Origin: Galbula dea
Lineage: Eukaryota; Chordata; Aves; Piciformes; Galbulidae
Reading direction: 5' to 3'
Length of the DNA stretch: 64,000 bases
Assembly: GCA_013399015.1 (NCBI GenBank)
Contig: VWZX01007392.1
Location: 248,001-312,000, forward strand
Shown one piece after another: positions 41,001-49,600 of this stretch (position 1 is the stretch's first letter; each line of letters begins with the position of its first letter). The notes below the pieces were generated by a model that was not told the DNA's origin, did not search any database, and saw only the letters and a program-made list of their open reading frames with translations. A program made the translations under genes and the position numbers.

Positions 41001-43233
41001 CCAATCTTACTCAAAACAACAAAGTCAAAGAACAGGCCATGCTAAAAAAACGCACAAGATAAAGTTATTCACAGCAGCCTTCAAAACAGAGAATTTAAAC
41101 AGAATGCATGTGTGTGTGTCCCCCAAAAAAGCTTTGTTTCTTACAACTTAAGAACAGTTCTAGCTTTTTTCTAAGGTTCATTGTGATGATAAATGCACAA
41201 AACTGCCGCTTATTAGCACTTAATGCTTCTTGAACAACTACAATGCAAATATTCATCACAATAGATGGGAACCTTAGTGGAAACAAGAATTCCCACAAAT
41301 TGTTTAAGAGTACAGTAAATGAATAGTACCATAAACAAAAAGCCCAAATCCCTCACAAATGCGAACGCTGCATTTGCTTACAGATCAGCCCACTACACAT
41401 TCATTGTACAACTGCATTAGAACCAGAAAGATTTTATACCCTAACAAGACGCGTTTTCTATTTATACATGTGTTCAGGTCAAACAAACCTCAGTTGTCTC
41501 TCAAGATCTGGTTGGGGTTTTTTTGTGTATTAGTCACAGACTTCTGAATAAACCAGATGCTACAGAAAAGAGTAGGGAGTTAGACAATTTTAAAGGAGGC
41601 TCCATTTTGATTACTTAACTGACAGTGTATCAACACATTTATTAACAAACACAGCAATGCTGAAAAAGTGATGAAGTTTATTTCTCAGGTTGTAAGCTAC
41701 AGCTGGACACTGTAAAATCTAAATTATTGCATAGGAAGTAATCCAAACTATAAGCAAATAGCATGCTGACACCTTTTACTTCACTTATACCAGACAAACA
41801 AACCAAACATAAATTAGCTCTATATAATACATTAAGAAAACTTCCACATTCTGCACAAACTCTCATCACTTCCCAAGTCTCATCTGTTCCACACAGTAAT
41901 CTGTAAACATACTCAGCAAACGTGTTTTTGCTTACAATCAAGGTGCTTACCAGGAAAGATACACTTTCAGTGTACTCTTACAAATACATTTGAGGAGCAG
42001 AGGGAAAAAACAGCCCTATTTCTTACTGTATTTTGTGAAATATTTCTTAAAAATCCTTAATATTTTTATCCATATAATACATGAGAAAAAAGGAAAAGGG
42101 ATGTGATTCTATCCACAGTATCATCCGTATCTTGCTTGTGGCTGTCAGAAATGACAATAGTAGAAGCAGAAGAGCACAATAAATTGCTGTCTTTAGCATA
42201 TGTACATCTGACAGCCCTTCGTGGAAAGCTAGTTTCCTCTATTTGTCCTCTGCACAAGATCAGAGATGGTGACAACGGTGCGTGTACGTACACATACACG
42301 CACATTCCTGGCTAAAACCACATCACTGAGCAGCAGTACCGAGAAAAGCCTCAGAAGTTTTTTTTAAAACGGCCTCCAACAAGGGAAGCATCTCTAGAGC
42401 GTAGATGACAAAGGAAAAAAACCTAACAAACTGAAAGATCTTAATCGGTCAGGCCCACAACGGACAGAGGAAGGAATACCCTGTAACAGCTCCTCCATCC
42501 TGCCTGTGAGCCGAGAGGAAGGGCGGAGAGCGAAGGGAGGAGGTGAAAGTGTGAAGTAGAAACGGCCCAAGAGTAGAAAACATGCCAAGCATCGCCTCCC
42601 GTGAGGAGAAATCCCCCTCTACACCCACGCATAACACTCTTCAAAAATAGGGGGGGACCCACGACACCCTCTATACATCCACTGAGGAAATTTCTCCTCC
42701 TCGCGCATCCAGCTTCAATTTATTGAAGAGACAGTAAATCGATCACCGCCGCATCACTCTCAGCGAGGAGCTGGCAGACCACCCCCTCAGCCTCCCCATA
42801 AGACGCGGTGGGGGGGTGGAGGAGGAAGACAGCCAGTGTCCCCCCTCAGGCCCTCCCTGATGGGAAGCCGCCATGCCCCGCCACACCGGCTAACTCCTAG
42901 CCCTAAGGCGCTTGTGAAGGCAGGGCATGGCGTTTCCTCGACCCTCCTTCCCTGCTGTCTTGGTCCCCTCTCTTCCCCAGCGCCGCGCCCCTCACCGGCC
43001 TGGGTGGTGTCGCTGAGGTCGTGGTTGGCGGCGCTGGCCCGGGGGTAGTCGCGAAGCTTCCTGCCGCTCAAACTGAGGGTACCACTGGCCGCTGCTTCTT
43101 CTAAGGCTCGGTCTAAGGAACGGCTCCACGAACCCGGACCTGAAGGACCGGGTGGCGGAGAACAAGCCGCCGCGCTCCCCGCCGGCATCACAGCGGAAGC
43201 TCCCTCCGGTGCCGCCAGCACCGCGGCCGCCAT
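1..43233 (-). CDS. LRCH3: LRCH3, 5' part of gene (10 coding exons; continues beyond position 1)
   Basis: Leucine-rich repeat and calponin-homology protein 3. Ten minus-strand exons join in phase into about 434 residues: exon 1 encodes 1-79, then come leucine-rich repeats (about 80-250) and a linker that starts at ICIKGK and KYLNIEACK. The remaining linker and the C-terminal CH domain are outside the window. The signature SWSRSLDRALEEAA in exon 1, RPYGALDSGFNSVDSGDKRW in exon 7 and HDLDQIDYIDSC in exon 9 match LRCH3 better than LRCH1, 2 or 4. Known of the family: LRCH proteins bind DOCK-family exchange factors, and LRCH3 forms a complex with DOCK7 and myosin VI that affects septin and actin organisation. 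All introns are GT-AG. Intron 1 is very long (28.9 kb). The start ATG at 43233 is the first in-frame ATG after a GC-rich leader and has G at -3 and G at +4. Exon boundaries are read by eye and agree with codon phase throughout. Confidence 0.95.
2042..2118 (-). CDS. LRCH3: LRCH3 coding exon 10 (last exon seen in window)
   Basis: Encodes GSPVKPLSTRESQRTEDTKR then YLQQN and two bases of the next codon. This matches the GSPVKP...EDMRRYLHQNR stretch recalled for LRCH3. Acceptor is TTTGCTTAG|GG, donor AG|GTAAGA. Confidence 0.92.
2119..4105 (-). other. LRCH3 intron 9
   Basis: Non-coding AT-rich intron of about 2.0 kb. No transposon, RNA gene or extra exon recognised. Confidence 0.8.
4106..4254 (-). 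CDS. LRCH3: LRCH3 coding exon 9 (acidic linker)
   Basis: Encodes EHDLDQIDYIDSCATEEEEE and DSLSSQFMAYIDQRRISNE. A run of six glutamates comes from a short GAA/GAG repeat. Acceptor is TGTCAAG|TG. The donor GAG|GTGGTG is weak but is the only GT that keeps phase with exon 10. Confidence 0.93.
4255..6675 (-). other. LRCH3 intron 8
   Basis: About 2.4 kb. It holds a purine-rich stretch at 5755-5850, including 34 uninterrupted purines at 5807-5840. Otherwise nothing recognised. Confidence 0.8.
5807..5840 (+). repeat. 34-nt homopurine tract
   Basis: Pure A/G on the plus strand, so polypyrimidine on the transcribed-sense (minus) strand. Flanking bases to 5849 are nearly all purine as well. Such tracts can form triplex DNA or mimic a polypyrimidine splice signal; no function is shown here. 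Confidence 0.8.
6676..6796 (-). CDS. LRCH3: LRCH3 coding exon 8
   Basis: Encodes PTDEFSDLPLRVAEITKEQR and LRRESQYQENRG. It is charged and probably helical or disordered linker. Acceptor is TTTTTTAAAG|CC, donor G|GTAAAC. Confidence 0.94.
6797..7635 (-). other. LRCH3 intron 7
   Basis: 839 bp of AT-rich intron; nothing recognised. Confidence 0.8.
7636..7729 (-). CDS. LRCH3: LRCH3 coding exon 7
   Basis: Completes Cys288 and encodes HEELYSGRPYGALDSGFN and SVDSGDKRWSGNE, a segment highly specific for LRCH3. Acceptor is TTTGACAG|CC, donor GAA|GTAAGT at phase 0. Confidence 0.95.
7730..10021 (-). other. LRCH3 intron 6
   Basis: About 2.3 kb. Contains a perfect 10-bp inverted repeat at 8317-8349; otherwise nothing recognised. 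Confidence 0.8.
8317..8349. repeat. Inverted repeat, 10-bp arms, 13-nt spacer
   Basis: Arms AGCCTTTGTC (8317-8326) and GACAAAGGCT (8340-8349) are perfect reverse complements. The spacer contains the palindrome ACATGT. Lies in LRCH3 intron 6. Confidence 0.85.
10022..10131 (-). CDS. LRCH3: LRCH3 coding exon 6
   Basis: Encodes ICIKGKIHIFKYLNIEACK, the conserved segment right after the repeats in LRCH proteins, then IAPDLPDYDRRPMGFGS. Acceptor is TTTTTTAAG|ATATGT and the donor is TG|GTAAGT, leaving two bases of the next Cys codon. Confidence 0.94.
10132..11093 (-). other. LRCH3 intron 5
   Basis: 962 bp between exons 5 and 6. No exon or repeat recognised. Confidence 0.8.
11094..11230 (-). CDS. 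LRCH3: LRCH3 coding exon 5 (last leucine-rich repeats)
   Basis: Completes Glu206 and encodes LAELPLIRLDFSCNKITTIP followed by a repeat ending NNPLQSPPAQ, the usual cap of the LRCH repeat domain. Acceptor is CTCCAG|AG, donor CAG|GTAAAT at phase 0. Confidence 0.95.
11421..11526 (-). CDS. LRCH3: LRCH3 coding exon 4 (leucine-rich repeats)
   Basis: Encodes DVSCNEIQTIPPQIGNLESL then RDLNVRRNNLVCLPE, two typical repeats. Acceptor is TTTGTAG|GATGTC, donor G|GTGAGA. The intron to exon 5 is only 190 bp. Confidence 0.95.
11527..12289 (-). other. LRCH3 intron 3
   Basis: 763 bp; nothing recognised. Confidence 0.8.
12290..12416 (-). CDS. LRCH3: LRCH3 coding exon 3 (leucine-rich repeats)
   Basis: Completes Ser128 and encodes RNQLSTLPVHLCSLPLKVL followed by IASNNKLVSIPEEIGQL. 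Acceptor is AAAAAG|TCGA behind a T-rich tract; donor is CTT|GTGAGT at phase 0. Confidence 0.95.
12417..13918 (-). other. LRCH3 intron 2
   Basis: About 1.5 kb; nothing recognised. Confidence 0.8.
13919..14063 (-). CDS. LRCH3: LRCH3 coding exon 2 (leucine-rich repeats)
   Basis: Opens by completing Asp80 and encodes DLSRNRLSELP, CHFVSLESLNLYQNCI and the following repeat. The repeat consensus LxxLxLxxNxL is plain. Acceptor is CTCTTCAG|AT, donor AG|GTAACA. Length of 145 nt fits phases 1 and 2. Confidence 0.95.
14669..14810 (-). mobile_element. CR1 LINE, 3' end fragment
   Basis: Begins with the octamer tail (CACAGAATCACAGAA) and the reverse complement of GTTGGAAGGGACCT and CCCCTGCCACAGCAGGATTC, typical of the CR1 3' UTR, running into the last part of ORF2. 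5' truncated, as most copies are. Confidence 0.9.
14811..21700. other. LRCH3 intron 1, part
   Basis: AT-rich, no recognised gene or mobile element. A short TTTATTTATTTATTTA run lies near 19788-19805. Confidence 0.6.
21701..21718 (-). mobile_element. Possible CR1 3' tail relic
   Basis: Two copies of the CR1 terminal octamer (CACAGAATCACAGAATTC) with only weakly similar sequence beyond. It may be a decayed CR1 3' end or chance. Confidence 0.4.
21719..24917. other. LRCH3 intron 1, part
   Basis: AT-rich intronic sequence; nothing recognised. Confidence 0.6.
24918..25400 (-). mobile_element. CR1-like LINE, internal endonuclease-domain fragment
   Basis: The minus strand translates to the start of a CR1-type ORF2 endonuclease: NACSMGHKQEELE, YDLVAITETWWDSSYDWN, GYGLFRKDRSTRWGGGVALY and ESLWVRIKGQ. 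The frame is open for about 150 codons, then degrades. The Glu of TETWWD is the expected catalytic residue. There is no reverse transcriptase and no 3' tail nearby, so this is an internal piece rather than an ordinary 5'-truncated copy. A run of ten C at 25077-25086 lies inside it. Confidence 0.85.
25401..31023. other. LRCH3 intron 1, part
   Basis: AT-rich. Contains T8-G-C11 at 26849-26868 and an A/C-rich stretch at 27780-27900. No gene or element recognised. Confidence 0.6.
26849..26868 (+). repeat. Homopolymer run T8-G-C11
   Basis: Eight T, one G, eleven C, then AG. Prone to length polymorphism and sequencing error. Confidence 0.85.
31024..31680 (-). mobile_element. CR1 LINE, 3' part with C-terminal ORF2 (one stop)
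   Basis: About 660 bp, 3' end at 31024 with octamer tail. The minus strand encodes the ORF2 C-terminus: CAQVARKANGILACIKNS, EYCVQFWAPQFKKDIEVLER and RFRLDIKKKFFTERVVRHWN. One frame is open from about 31680 to 31105 except for a single TAG at 31321-31323, so this copy is fairly young. 5' truncated before the reverse transcriptase core. Confidence 0.93.
31681..34734. other. LRCH3 intron 1, part
   Basis: AT-rich, with a T/TG-rich stretch at 32985-33050; nothing else recognised. Confidence 0.6.
34735..35088 (+). mobile_element. CR1 LINE, 3' fragment
   Basis: Plus-strand copy with GGAGAAGAGGAGACTAAGG, NGCKLKH-type ORF2 C-terminus, GCCCAGAGAGGTTGTGGA, GGTTGGACTAGATGATCTTT and an ATTCTGTGATTCTCTGA tail. 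Several frame disruptions. Confidence 0.92.
35089..39997. other. LRCH3 intron 1, part
   Basis: AT-rich intronic sequence; nothing recognised. Confidence 0.6.
39998..40062 (+). mobile_element. Decayed CR1 3' end
   Basis: GAGCAGGGAGTTGGACTTCA followed by a diverged TGATCCTTACATGTCCTTTC resembles the last 60 bp of CR1 (GGTTGGACTAGATGATCTCC...). Old and partial. Confidence 0.6.
40063..42277. other. LRCH3 intron 1, promoter-proximal part
   Basis: AT-rich, becoming less so towards the CpG island; a short TG repeat near 41110. No gene recognised. Confidence 0.6.
42278..42305. repeat. Alternating purine-pyrimidine palindrome (Z-DNA-type)
   Basis: 28 nt of perfect purine-pyrimidine alternation. Arms GTGCGTGTA (42278-42286) and TACACGCAC (42295-42303) are reverse complements, and GTGTACGTACAC (42282-42293) is a nested 12-bp palindrome. 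About 0.7 kb downstream of the LRCH3 exon 1 donor. Confidence 0.85.
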
Positions 43234-43420
43234 TTCCCCCCCGCCACAGCCCGCCGCCGCTCCTCCAGCTTCGAATGGCACTGCGCAAGCGCGAGGAAAG
43301 CCAGGGGCCGGAGGGGAGCACGCATGCGCCAGCCCTGGCAGGACGCGGAGACCGCACTAATAGGCGCGCACTGGTGGGTGCTGGGTGTAAGAACCCCAAA
43401 TACCTTTTTCGGGTCAGATT
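42780..43420 (-). promoter_or_regulatory. CpG island and promoter region of LRCH3
   Basis: GC- and CpG-rich block spanning the LRCH3 start codon, sharply different from the AT-rich flanks. NRF-1-type palindromes lie at 43281-43293 (CTGCGCAAGCGCG) and 43318-43331 (GCACGCATGCGCCA), 48-100 bp upstream of the ATG. No convincing TATA box; a dispersed CpG-island promoter is likely. Confidence 0.85.
42996..43233 (-). CDS. LRCH3: LRCH3 coding exon 1
   Basis: Encodes residues 1-79 and the first base of codon 80. The first half is Ala/Gly/Pro/Ser-rich and poorly conserved; the second half (GSWSRSLDRALEEAAASG, then LSLSGRKLRDYPR) is the conserved lead-in to the leucine-rich repeats. Donor is G|GTGAGG. 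A second ATG at residue 16 is possible but less likely. The exon is embedded in a CpG island. Confidence 0.93.
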
Positions 43421-43869
43421 TTTCCACTCGCTTGTTCACCTCCCCTTGAACGTGGCTCTAAACCACCTGGAATGCAGAGACAGTTTAGTTTACCCTCCAT
43501 TGCCTGCTCAGCCCTGCTGGTGCGCGTCAGACCCGCTCCAGCAGCAAACCACGGAGAGAACGAACGTATCCGGACTGCCATAGTACCAGCTGCTGCGTGG
43601 CTGCTTCCTTCATGTCGCCAGTCCTTAAAAGGTCACACTCTTTGCAACGTCTCAATAAATGCCAGCCTCGCATCCATCTCCTGCTAATGCTGGAGCTGCT
43701 CCATGTCTGAGCATCACCTGGAGCTGCCAACCCTACAGACTTGAGCTGGTGGTAAAGAACAAAGACTGCTGGTGCCAAGATGCTCACCATACCCAACGTC
43801 TTATAAAAATATATTTACAGGCAGTATTTTTTCCTGCACCACCAAATAGTAACTCCACTTCCACTGCTT

Positions 43870-44125
43870 ACAGAATCACAGAATCATTAAGGTTGGCAGA
43901 GGCGTCTAAGACTAAGTCCAACCTCCAACCTACCACCGCAAAGCCACTAAACCATGAGACTAAGTACCACATACATAGTTTTTGAACACCTCCAGGGACT
44001 GTGACTCCACCACTTTCCCTGAGCAGCCTGTTCCAGTGCCTAACAACTCTTTCTGTTAAGAATTTTTTTCTAATATCCAGTCTAAACCTCTCCTGGTACA
44101 ACTTGAAAACAAGCCTCTGGCCAGT
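43870..44125 (-). mobile_element. CR1 LINE, 3' fragment between FYTTD1 and LRCH3
   Basis: 3' tail at 43870 (ACAGAATCACAGAATCATTA), then on the minus strand the ORF2 C-terminus YQERFRLDIRKKFLTERVVR and HWNRLLRE. The 5' limit is uncertain, near 44125. It sits about 0.6 kb upstream of the LRCH3 start codon. Confidence 0.9.
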
Positions 44126-44624
44126 GTGGCACTGGAACACACGGCCACGGTAGTTTCTCAGGGTATTCACACTGATCCTGTAGCACAAGGTTTAGCTTAC
44201 AGTGACTTCTTGCTAGCAAGACATGTCACAGCAACATGAAAAACAGTGGTTGGGCTGACAGACCAAGGGATCTGGTACTATAACCAGACCACACAGACAG
44301 TGCCACTGAGAAATACATTAATAGCTGACATTTAAATGTAATGCACATTTACATTCCATGCTGCCTGTGCAGTATTCCTCCATTTCTGTATAAGCAAGTG
44401 AGCTTATACAGTGCCACTACAAGAAGTGGTTCACTTTCAGGGTAATAAGCCAAGCAACAAATCCAAGCCCTCTTTAAATTAGGCTGCTTTTTGGTATATT
44501 CTTCAGAATGCTTAATAAGAATTTAATCATTAGGAACCCCTTGAAGGCTATCAGAAAATTCACATAACCAGTATCTTGCCCAGGTGGTTATAATATGAAC
44601 AAGACAGTATGAAACCTGTAACTT

Positions 44625-44630
44625 TTTATT
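44625..44630 (-). promoter_or_regulatory. Candidate poly(A) signal AATAAA for FYTTD1
   Basis: The most distal of three AATAAA hexamers downstream of the stop codon before the CR1 copy. It would give a 3' UTR of about 1.9 kb. Choice among the three is uncertain. Confidence 0.3.
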
Positions 44631-44739
44631 TAAAAAAAAAATTAACAGCTTCAGAATAGATCAAATGTAGTAACTTCTCCAAAAAATACCAAAAAGTACA
44701 GTGTAAAGCATCATCTCATTAAATACAAACTAGCATTTT

Positions 44740-44782
44740 TTGATGCATTGCATCAATGTTTTGCATCTATGTTGATGCAAAA
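44740..44782. repeat. Two adjacent perfect hairpins sharing a GATGCA core
   Basis: First: TTGATGCA (44740-44747), one base, TGCATCAA (44749-44756). Second: TTTTGCATC (44759-44767), six bases, GATGCAAAA (44774-44782). All four arms share GATGCA or its complement. A further TTGCATC follows at 44793-44799. Lies in the probable FYTTD1 3' UTR. Confidence 0.85.
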
Positions 44783-46539
44783 GAATTTTTTGTTGCATCC
44801 TGGCACATGGAAAATGTATACACTGAAACAGGATGACTGACAATGCTATCTACTCAAATTCTAAGTGGGACATATTTTCCCCCCCCCAAAATTCCTACTA
44901 TTAATTAAGAAAAGAACCTTAAAACCAGTATGTTTAGTTTGCTTCTGCTAAGGTATATTTTTCACATTAAAAATCAGGGTTTAAGTACTATATAGCATCA
45001 GGATGCACTCTTTAGAACTGTTATAAACAAAAGCCCTTCTACTGTCCAATGGTCTTCAAAGCTGAAGTTCCTGGCAAATGATAGTTGACTTGGAATTCGA
45101 GATAAAAATTCAGAGAAACCAACACTGTAAGAATTCAAATGTATATTCTTCAAGAACAATAAAAGGAAGGAAATTCACTTCAAACACCATAAACATTTCT
45201 GGATGCAGCAAGCCAACCATTCTTTTACCTGACTGTACCTTAATTTCATTGCTAAAGAACAGTGTTAAGTTCCAGTTCCTGGTCTGGAAGTGATTCTGAC
45301 CAGGTGCCTCACTTTTAGGGATTATATATTCAGATTGAGGATGCCCCTGTTGCCACCATCCTGCAGATTCTAATGCACAAAGCTAAGCTTAAAATAAATG
45401 TCTACATGCTCCTGCTTCATGCCTTCCACTGGCAAACTGAGGGTTTTCGTCCACCAACGCTCCCCAGTTTGAGCCAATTCCAAGCCGTCTAACCACTTCT
45501 GATCAGCATCACATCTTCTCTCTCTTTGGTATACTCAAACAAGTGTCATTAGATTGCTTGTGTCTGGCTAGGTTTGAAATCAGAGAAAACCCTCTGGGGC
45601 AAGGTATGCAAGATGAGGATCTTATGTCTGGGAGGGTAAGGAACTCTATCATACCACTGACTTTCTTCTGAACTGTTGTATTTATTCCTATGAAATTATT
45701 CAAAAGTGTAAAGTTATTGCATTAAGTTTGTGGAAAAAACTTACAAAAAAAGAAATAGAAAGCAAAAGTTTAAAGAAAAACTAGGAGACAGACATACTGC
45801 TGTTACAGAGGAGGAAGATGAACTTGAGCTATTTGCAATACAAATTATTCTCATACTGCTGTGCGGTATCCCTCCAATATGATCTGGACCACTTTTAAGG
45901 ACAAGAGTCCAATAGTCTCTCATCCGAGTTACAAATTTTGGGTCTCAGCTAATAGCTTTATTTGAAAAAGTGAGGAACATTTAGTTTTCTAGAAATGAAA
46001 AAAAAAAATTGAACTTAAAAAGCACAAAGAACAACAACCAATGATCCCATGAAAAATGTTGCTACATCAGTACCCAAGTATTCATGGACTGAGGCTCTAT
46101 GACAAACTGCAGTCCAAAGGAAAGTTCATAGGCAGTCCCTAAAAATCCCTAAAATGGGGTTTGTCATAAAACACACAATCTTTACCATAACAGAGGGAGA
46201 AAAGATACGGAGCACTCCTAAAAAAAAAACTCCCAACTTTTAAAATTCATGTTTGTGTTTTGGTTGCAAGATGAACCAAAATCAGTATTTGTCATCATCT
46301 GGGCAAGAGAATCTTTTCTAACACGGTGATGGTGCCACTTCAGTGGATCAGTTTCCCCACTTTCCCCCAACTCTGGGCATCATGTCTTCTACTATTCAAA
46401 GTCCAAGTAATAAAGATAGCTCTGCCACCATCTTAGCAAGAATTCTGGAGAATTTCAGTGACATATACTGTATTCCCCTGCCCACTTTCATTTCAGTGTC
46501 TTAGGTAGGTGGGATCGGTGCTCAAGTCCATCTGTCAGG

Positions 46540-46635
46540 TTAGCCCACTGTCACAAAACGGTTTCCTTTGTTCTGAGACAGTGCTGTTCGCTGTTCCTTC
46601 AGGATCCCAAAACGTTCATTCAATGTCATTCCTGT
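46540..46635 (-). CDS. FYTTD1: FYTTD1 coding exon 9 (stop)
   Basis: Encodes TGMTLNERFGILKEQRTALS and QNKGNRFVTVG, then TAA at 46542-46540. The C-terminal FVTVG is the family's usual end. Acceptor is TTTTTCAG|ACAGG. Confidence 0.95.
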   Translation of the reverse strand, partial: TGMTLNERFGILKEQRTALSQNKGNRFVTVG

Positions 46636-49600
46636 CTGAAAAATAATTTCACCATGAATGTAAAAGACATTAATTCAATCAATGTCATGGAGACAAGAAC
46701 CATTTTTTCCTCACTCTGTATCATCACTTGATTTCTTAATTGCCTTAGATTTTTCTTTTTTTTAAAGCAGGTTTAACTTGATTTCATGATTTCCTGCACC
46801 ATTTCAAAGTCAGATTGGACTACACATCAAGAGCCAGTATTTCTCAGAATTCATTAACACCACACAGTACACAATGTCAAGACTGGAAGTCTACTCAAAA
46901 TATCTGAAGTTAAACTGAGGACAGACAGACTGAAAAAGGGAATTTCATTACACCAGTTTCCTCATGGAACTTCAATAAATGCAGCATTTTAAGCCTGTTA
47001 ATGAAGATTGCTTTCCAGTCCATCCAGCTTAGGTGGCAGACTAGAGTCCAAAAGTTAATTTTACAATATAATAGCAGGCTATTTATGACATATTGCTTAT
47101 TCATGGAAGGAACAAATCCAGACTGACACAATGATCCCATGTAGTTTTCTACATAAGGCACAGCATCTAACTGTCACTCAGTAAGAACCCAGCACTACAG
47201 CTCCTGTACCACATCACCTCTCTCCATGAAACTTGTGAAAAACTGTTCATCTTTCAAGCCTTTATGTCATTGTATGATTTTTTTTTTTCCCCCTAGAGAG
47301 CACAGCTAGCAAAACCTACCGTATAAATTCAGCTGTCAGGGTTCCATCCAGGTTAAACCTGAAAGCAGCTCATCCCTGAATTACGCACAGTTGCTGATTC
47401 AAGCACAGGAGGAAAGGAGGAACACCAGGAGGTTTTTAGAAATATTTAACATTTTAAATCCCACTTAAAGCATATGGGCCCACAATACATGAACTACAGG
47501 AACAGTGAGTTTAGTTAATTGCTTACAGGTACATAGCAAGTTAGTGGAAGAACTGGAAGTGAAAACAAGAAGTAGTCACTAGTTTCCTCTTTCTATCACT
47601 AGTGAGTCTAGGAGGAAAGTGGCTGATTAGTGACTTATCTGGCTTGAAATGACTTCCACAGTTAAGAAACTGCATTTACCTGTTTTCCAACACTATTAAT
47701 ATCAAACTGCAGTGGAACCCCTTTGGGAATCTTCTTCTCTTCAGGTTGGTCCCTCTTCATCAGAAATGGTGGCACAGGAGTGCGAGTTAATCGTAATTTC
47801 TGGGAACTGCGAAAGGATTTCACAAAGGACACAGTGAATATGTGTTTTATGCAGTGAAGCCTTAATGCTGACAGAGGTATGAACTTTTGATCAAGTCATT
47901 TGATCAGGCTGGTTGAATAGCTGGAGGGCACAAAGTCAAGAGAGTAGAAGTCAGGCAGAATCATAAAAGGGCAGCATTTTCATCACTGTTATCAGACAGG
48001 AAGTGTCTCAATAGGAAGTGATCTTATCTATCTCTCCATCCTACTGACAAATGCATATTTTGGAGTTAATTATTCCCATAAAAAAAAAAAATCAAAATTG
48101 GTACAGTGTTCCTTACAGATAAAAAGCTAGTAGTAAAAAAAGCTACTTGAGATTTTTAAAACAAAACACCTCATGAAACAATAGTGCCATCAACTTCCCA
48201 AAGAAAAATACAGCAATGCTTTTTTTTTTTGAGCACAGCTGTAGCAGGAATCCGGGGGAAACTACTACCATTACTCATCAATTAGATGCTCATTCACTTT
48301 CATTCAGAGAGACAAGGTGAAAATCCACCAGACCACCACTCTTCAGCTCTACACACCATATGAAGCTCCTAACTGGGAGATGCCTTTTGAAATCCAGCTG
48401 TGATAGGATTCAAACATAGGTCAGAAACAATCAGAAAAAGCAACTAGACTTAAAAGCTTTTAAAAAAAGCTACAACCTTGAGGTCACCTGAAATATTTGC
48501 AAGGAACTTGCTAAATGGCTCAGAACAGTGAGTTCAGCTACATTAAGACCAAGAATTTTTTGAAAACTCACATTGGGGTTATGATTGCTCCTGGGTTATC
48601 AATGGACACAGTCAGTATCCCTCCACTTGTGGTGGAAGTTCGCCATCTAGTTTGAAAACACAGAATTCAGCTTATGAAAACATTGCAGAACAGCCAGCTG
48701 CCTTTAGAAGTATGTCCAAAACACAGGCTCGTAAGGAACGAACAACCTTTCAGAGTACTGGCCAGTACACAAACCACATGCAGCCAAAAAAAATCTATGA
48801 GAAGCTTGGCTACTGACACTAGTATCTTTTATATTACCTAAACCTACTCAGGTGAGCACTAATTCCATGCTGGTAAGGTATACCAGAACTACAGCACTGA
48901 TTAAAATATTCCTTTCTTAAAAACCTTTGTTTTAACATAGATGGGGTCAAAATGATCCTCAGAGCAAATCAAAGAGGTGACAGAGTGAAGGTCTGTGATA
49001 TATGCTGCTTACTCAGCCTACTGTGTTACCAACAAACAAGTTACCTTGTGATCTGTCTTGCATATTTCCAAACTGCTTCATAGGATTAAATATATATTAA
49101 ACAAAATGGAAATTACATCAAGAGCTCAGGAGAACATTGACATTTGATTTTTCCTTCCAGTCTATGCAGTATTCATGAGTGGTAGAAATTCGTCTGATCC
49201 TCTGAAGCTATCACCTCTCCCCCTCATCCTTGCAAACACCTTACGCAAATGAACTCCTCCCAGTTAAATTAGAACATAATTTAGGAACTACTGAGAACAG
49301 GGGTAAGATCACTGATGCTCAACTGATATGCCTACAGAGGAAAAAAACCCATTCAATTATCACAGCCAGGATACCAGAACTAAAACCAGAATCATCTATG
49401 TAACCAAACTGAAGTTTTCCAAATTAAATACTTACTGACGAGTTCTCTTTACTGTCTGATTATCAAGATCATCTGTTGACTGCACTTGGGCCTGCACCTG
49501 AAACACATCAATACAGACACAAGATTTGAATACTGTTTCAATTCCTGTTGTAGAAGCTGGAAATACTGAAGCTCAAACCCAGAAGTTTAAAGCTGTTTGT

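Larger units (their letters stand above)
14064..42995 (-). other. LRCH3 intron 1 (28.9 kb)
   Basis: Joins exon 1 (donor G|GTGAGG) to exon 2 (acceptor CTTCAG|AT). It contains six CR1 copies or relics (14669-14810, 21701-21718, 24918-25400, 31024-31680, 34735-35088, 39998-40062), mononucleotide runs and a Z-DNA-type palindrome near its start. No nested gene was recognised on either strand; the open frames seen outside CR1 are short and look random. Confidence 0.85.
44126..46539 (-). other. FYTTD1 3' flank / probable 3' UTR and intergenic space
   Basis: Follows the FYTTD1 stop. No second gene seen. Candidate poly(A) signals AATAAA on the minus strand are at 45962-45957, 45686-45681 and 44630-44625; which is used cannot be told by eye. 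A twin-hairpin motif is at 44740-44782. Confidence 0.5.

Noticed and set aside
42808..42830. G-rich stretch as a G-quadruplex
   Set aside because: One long G run followed by short GG pairs does not give four runs of three or more G.
43152..43583. Plus-strand frame antisense to LRCH3 exon 1
   Set aside because: Proline/arginine-rich translation typical of a CpG island read on the wrong strand.
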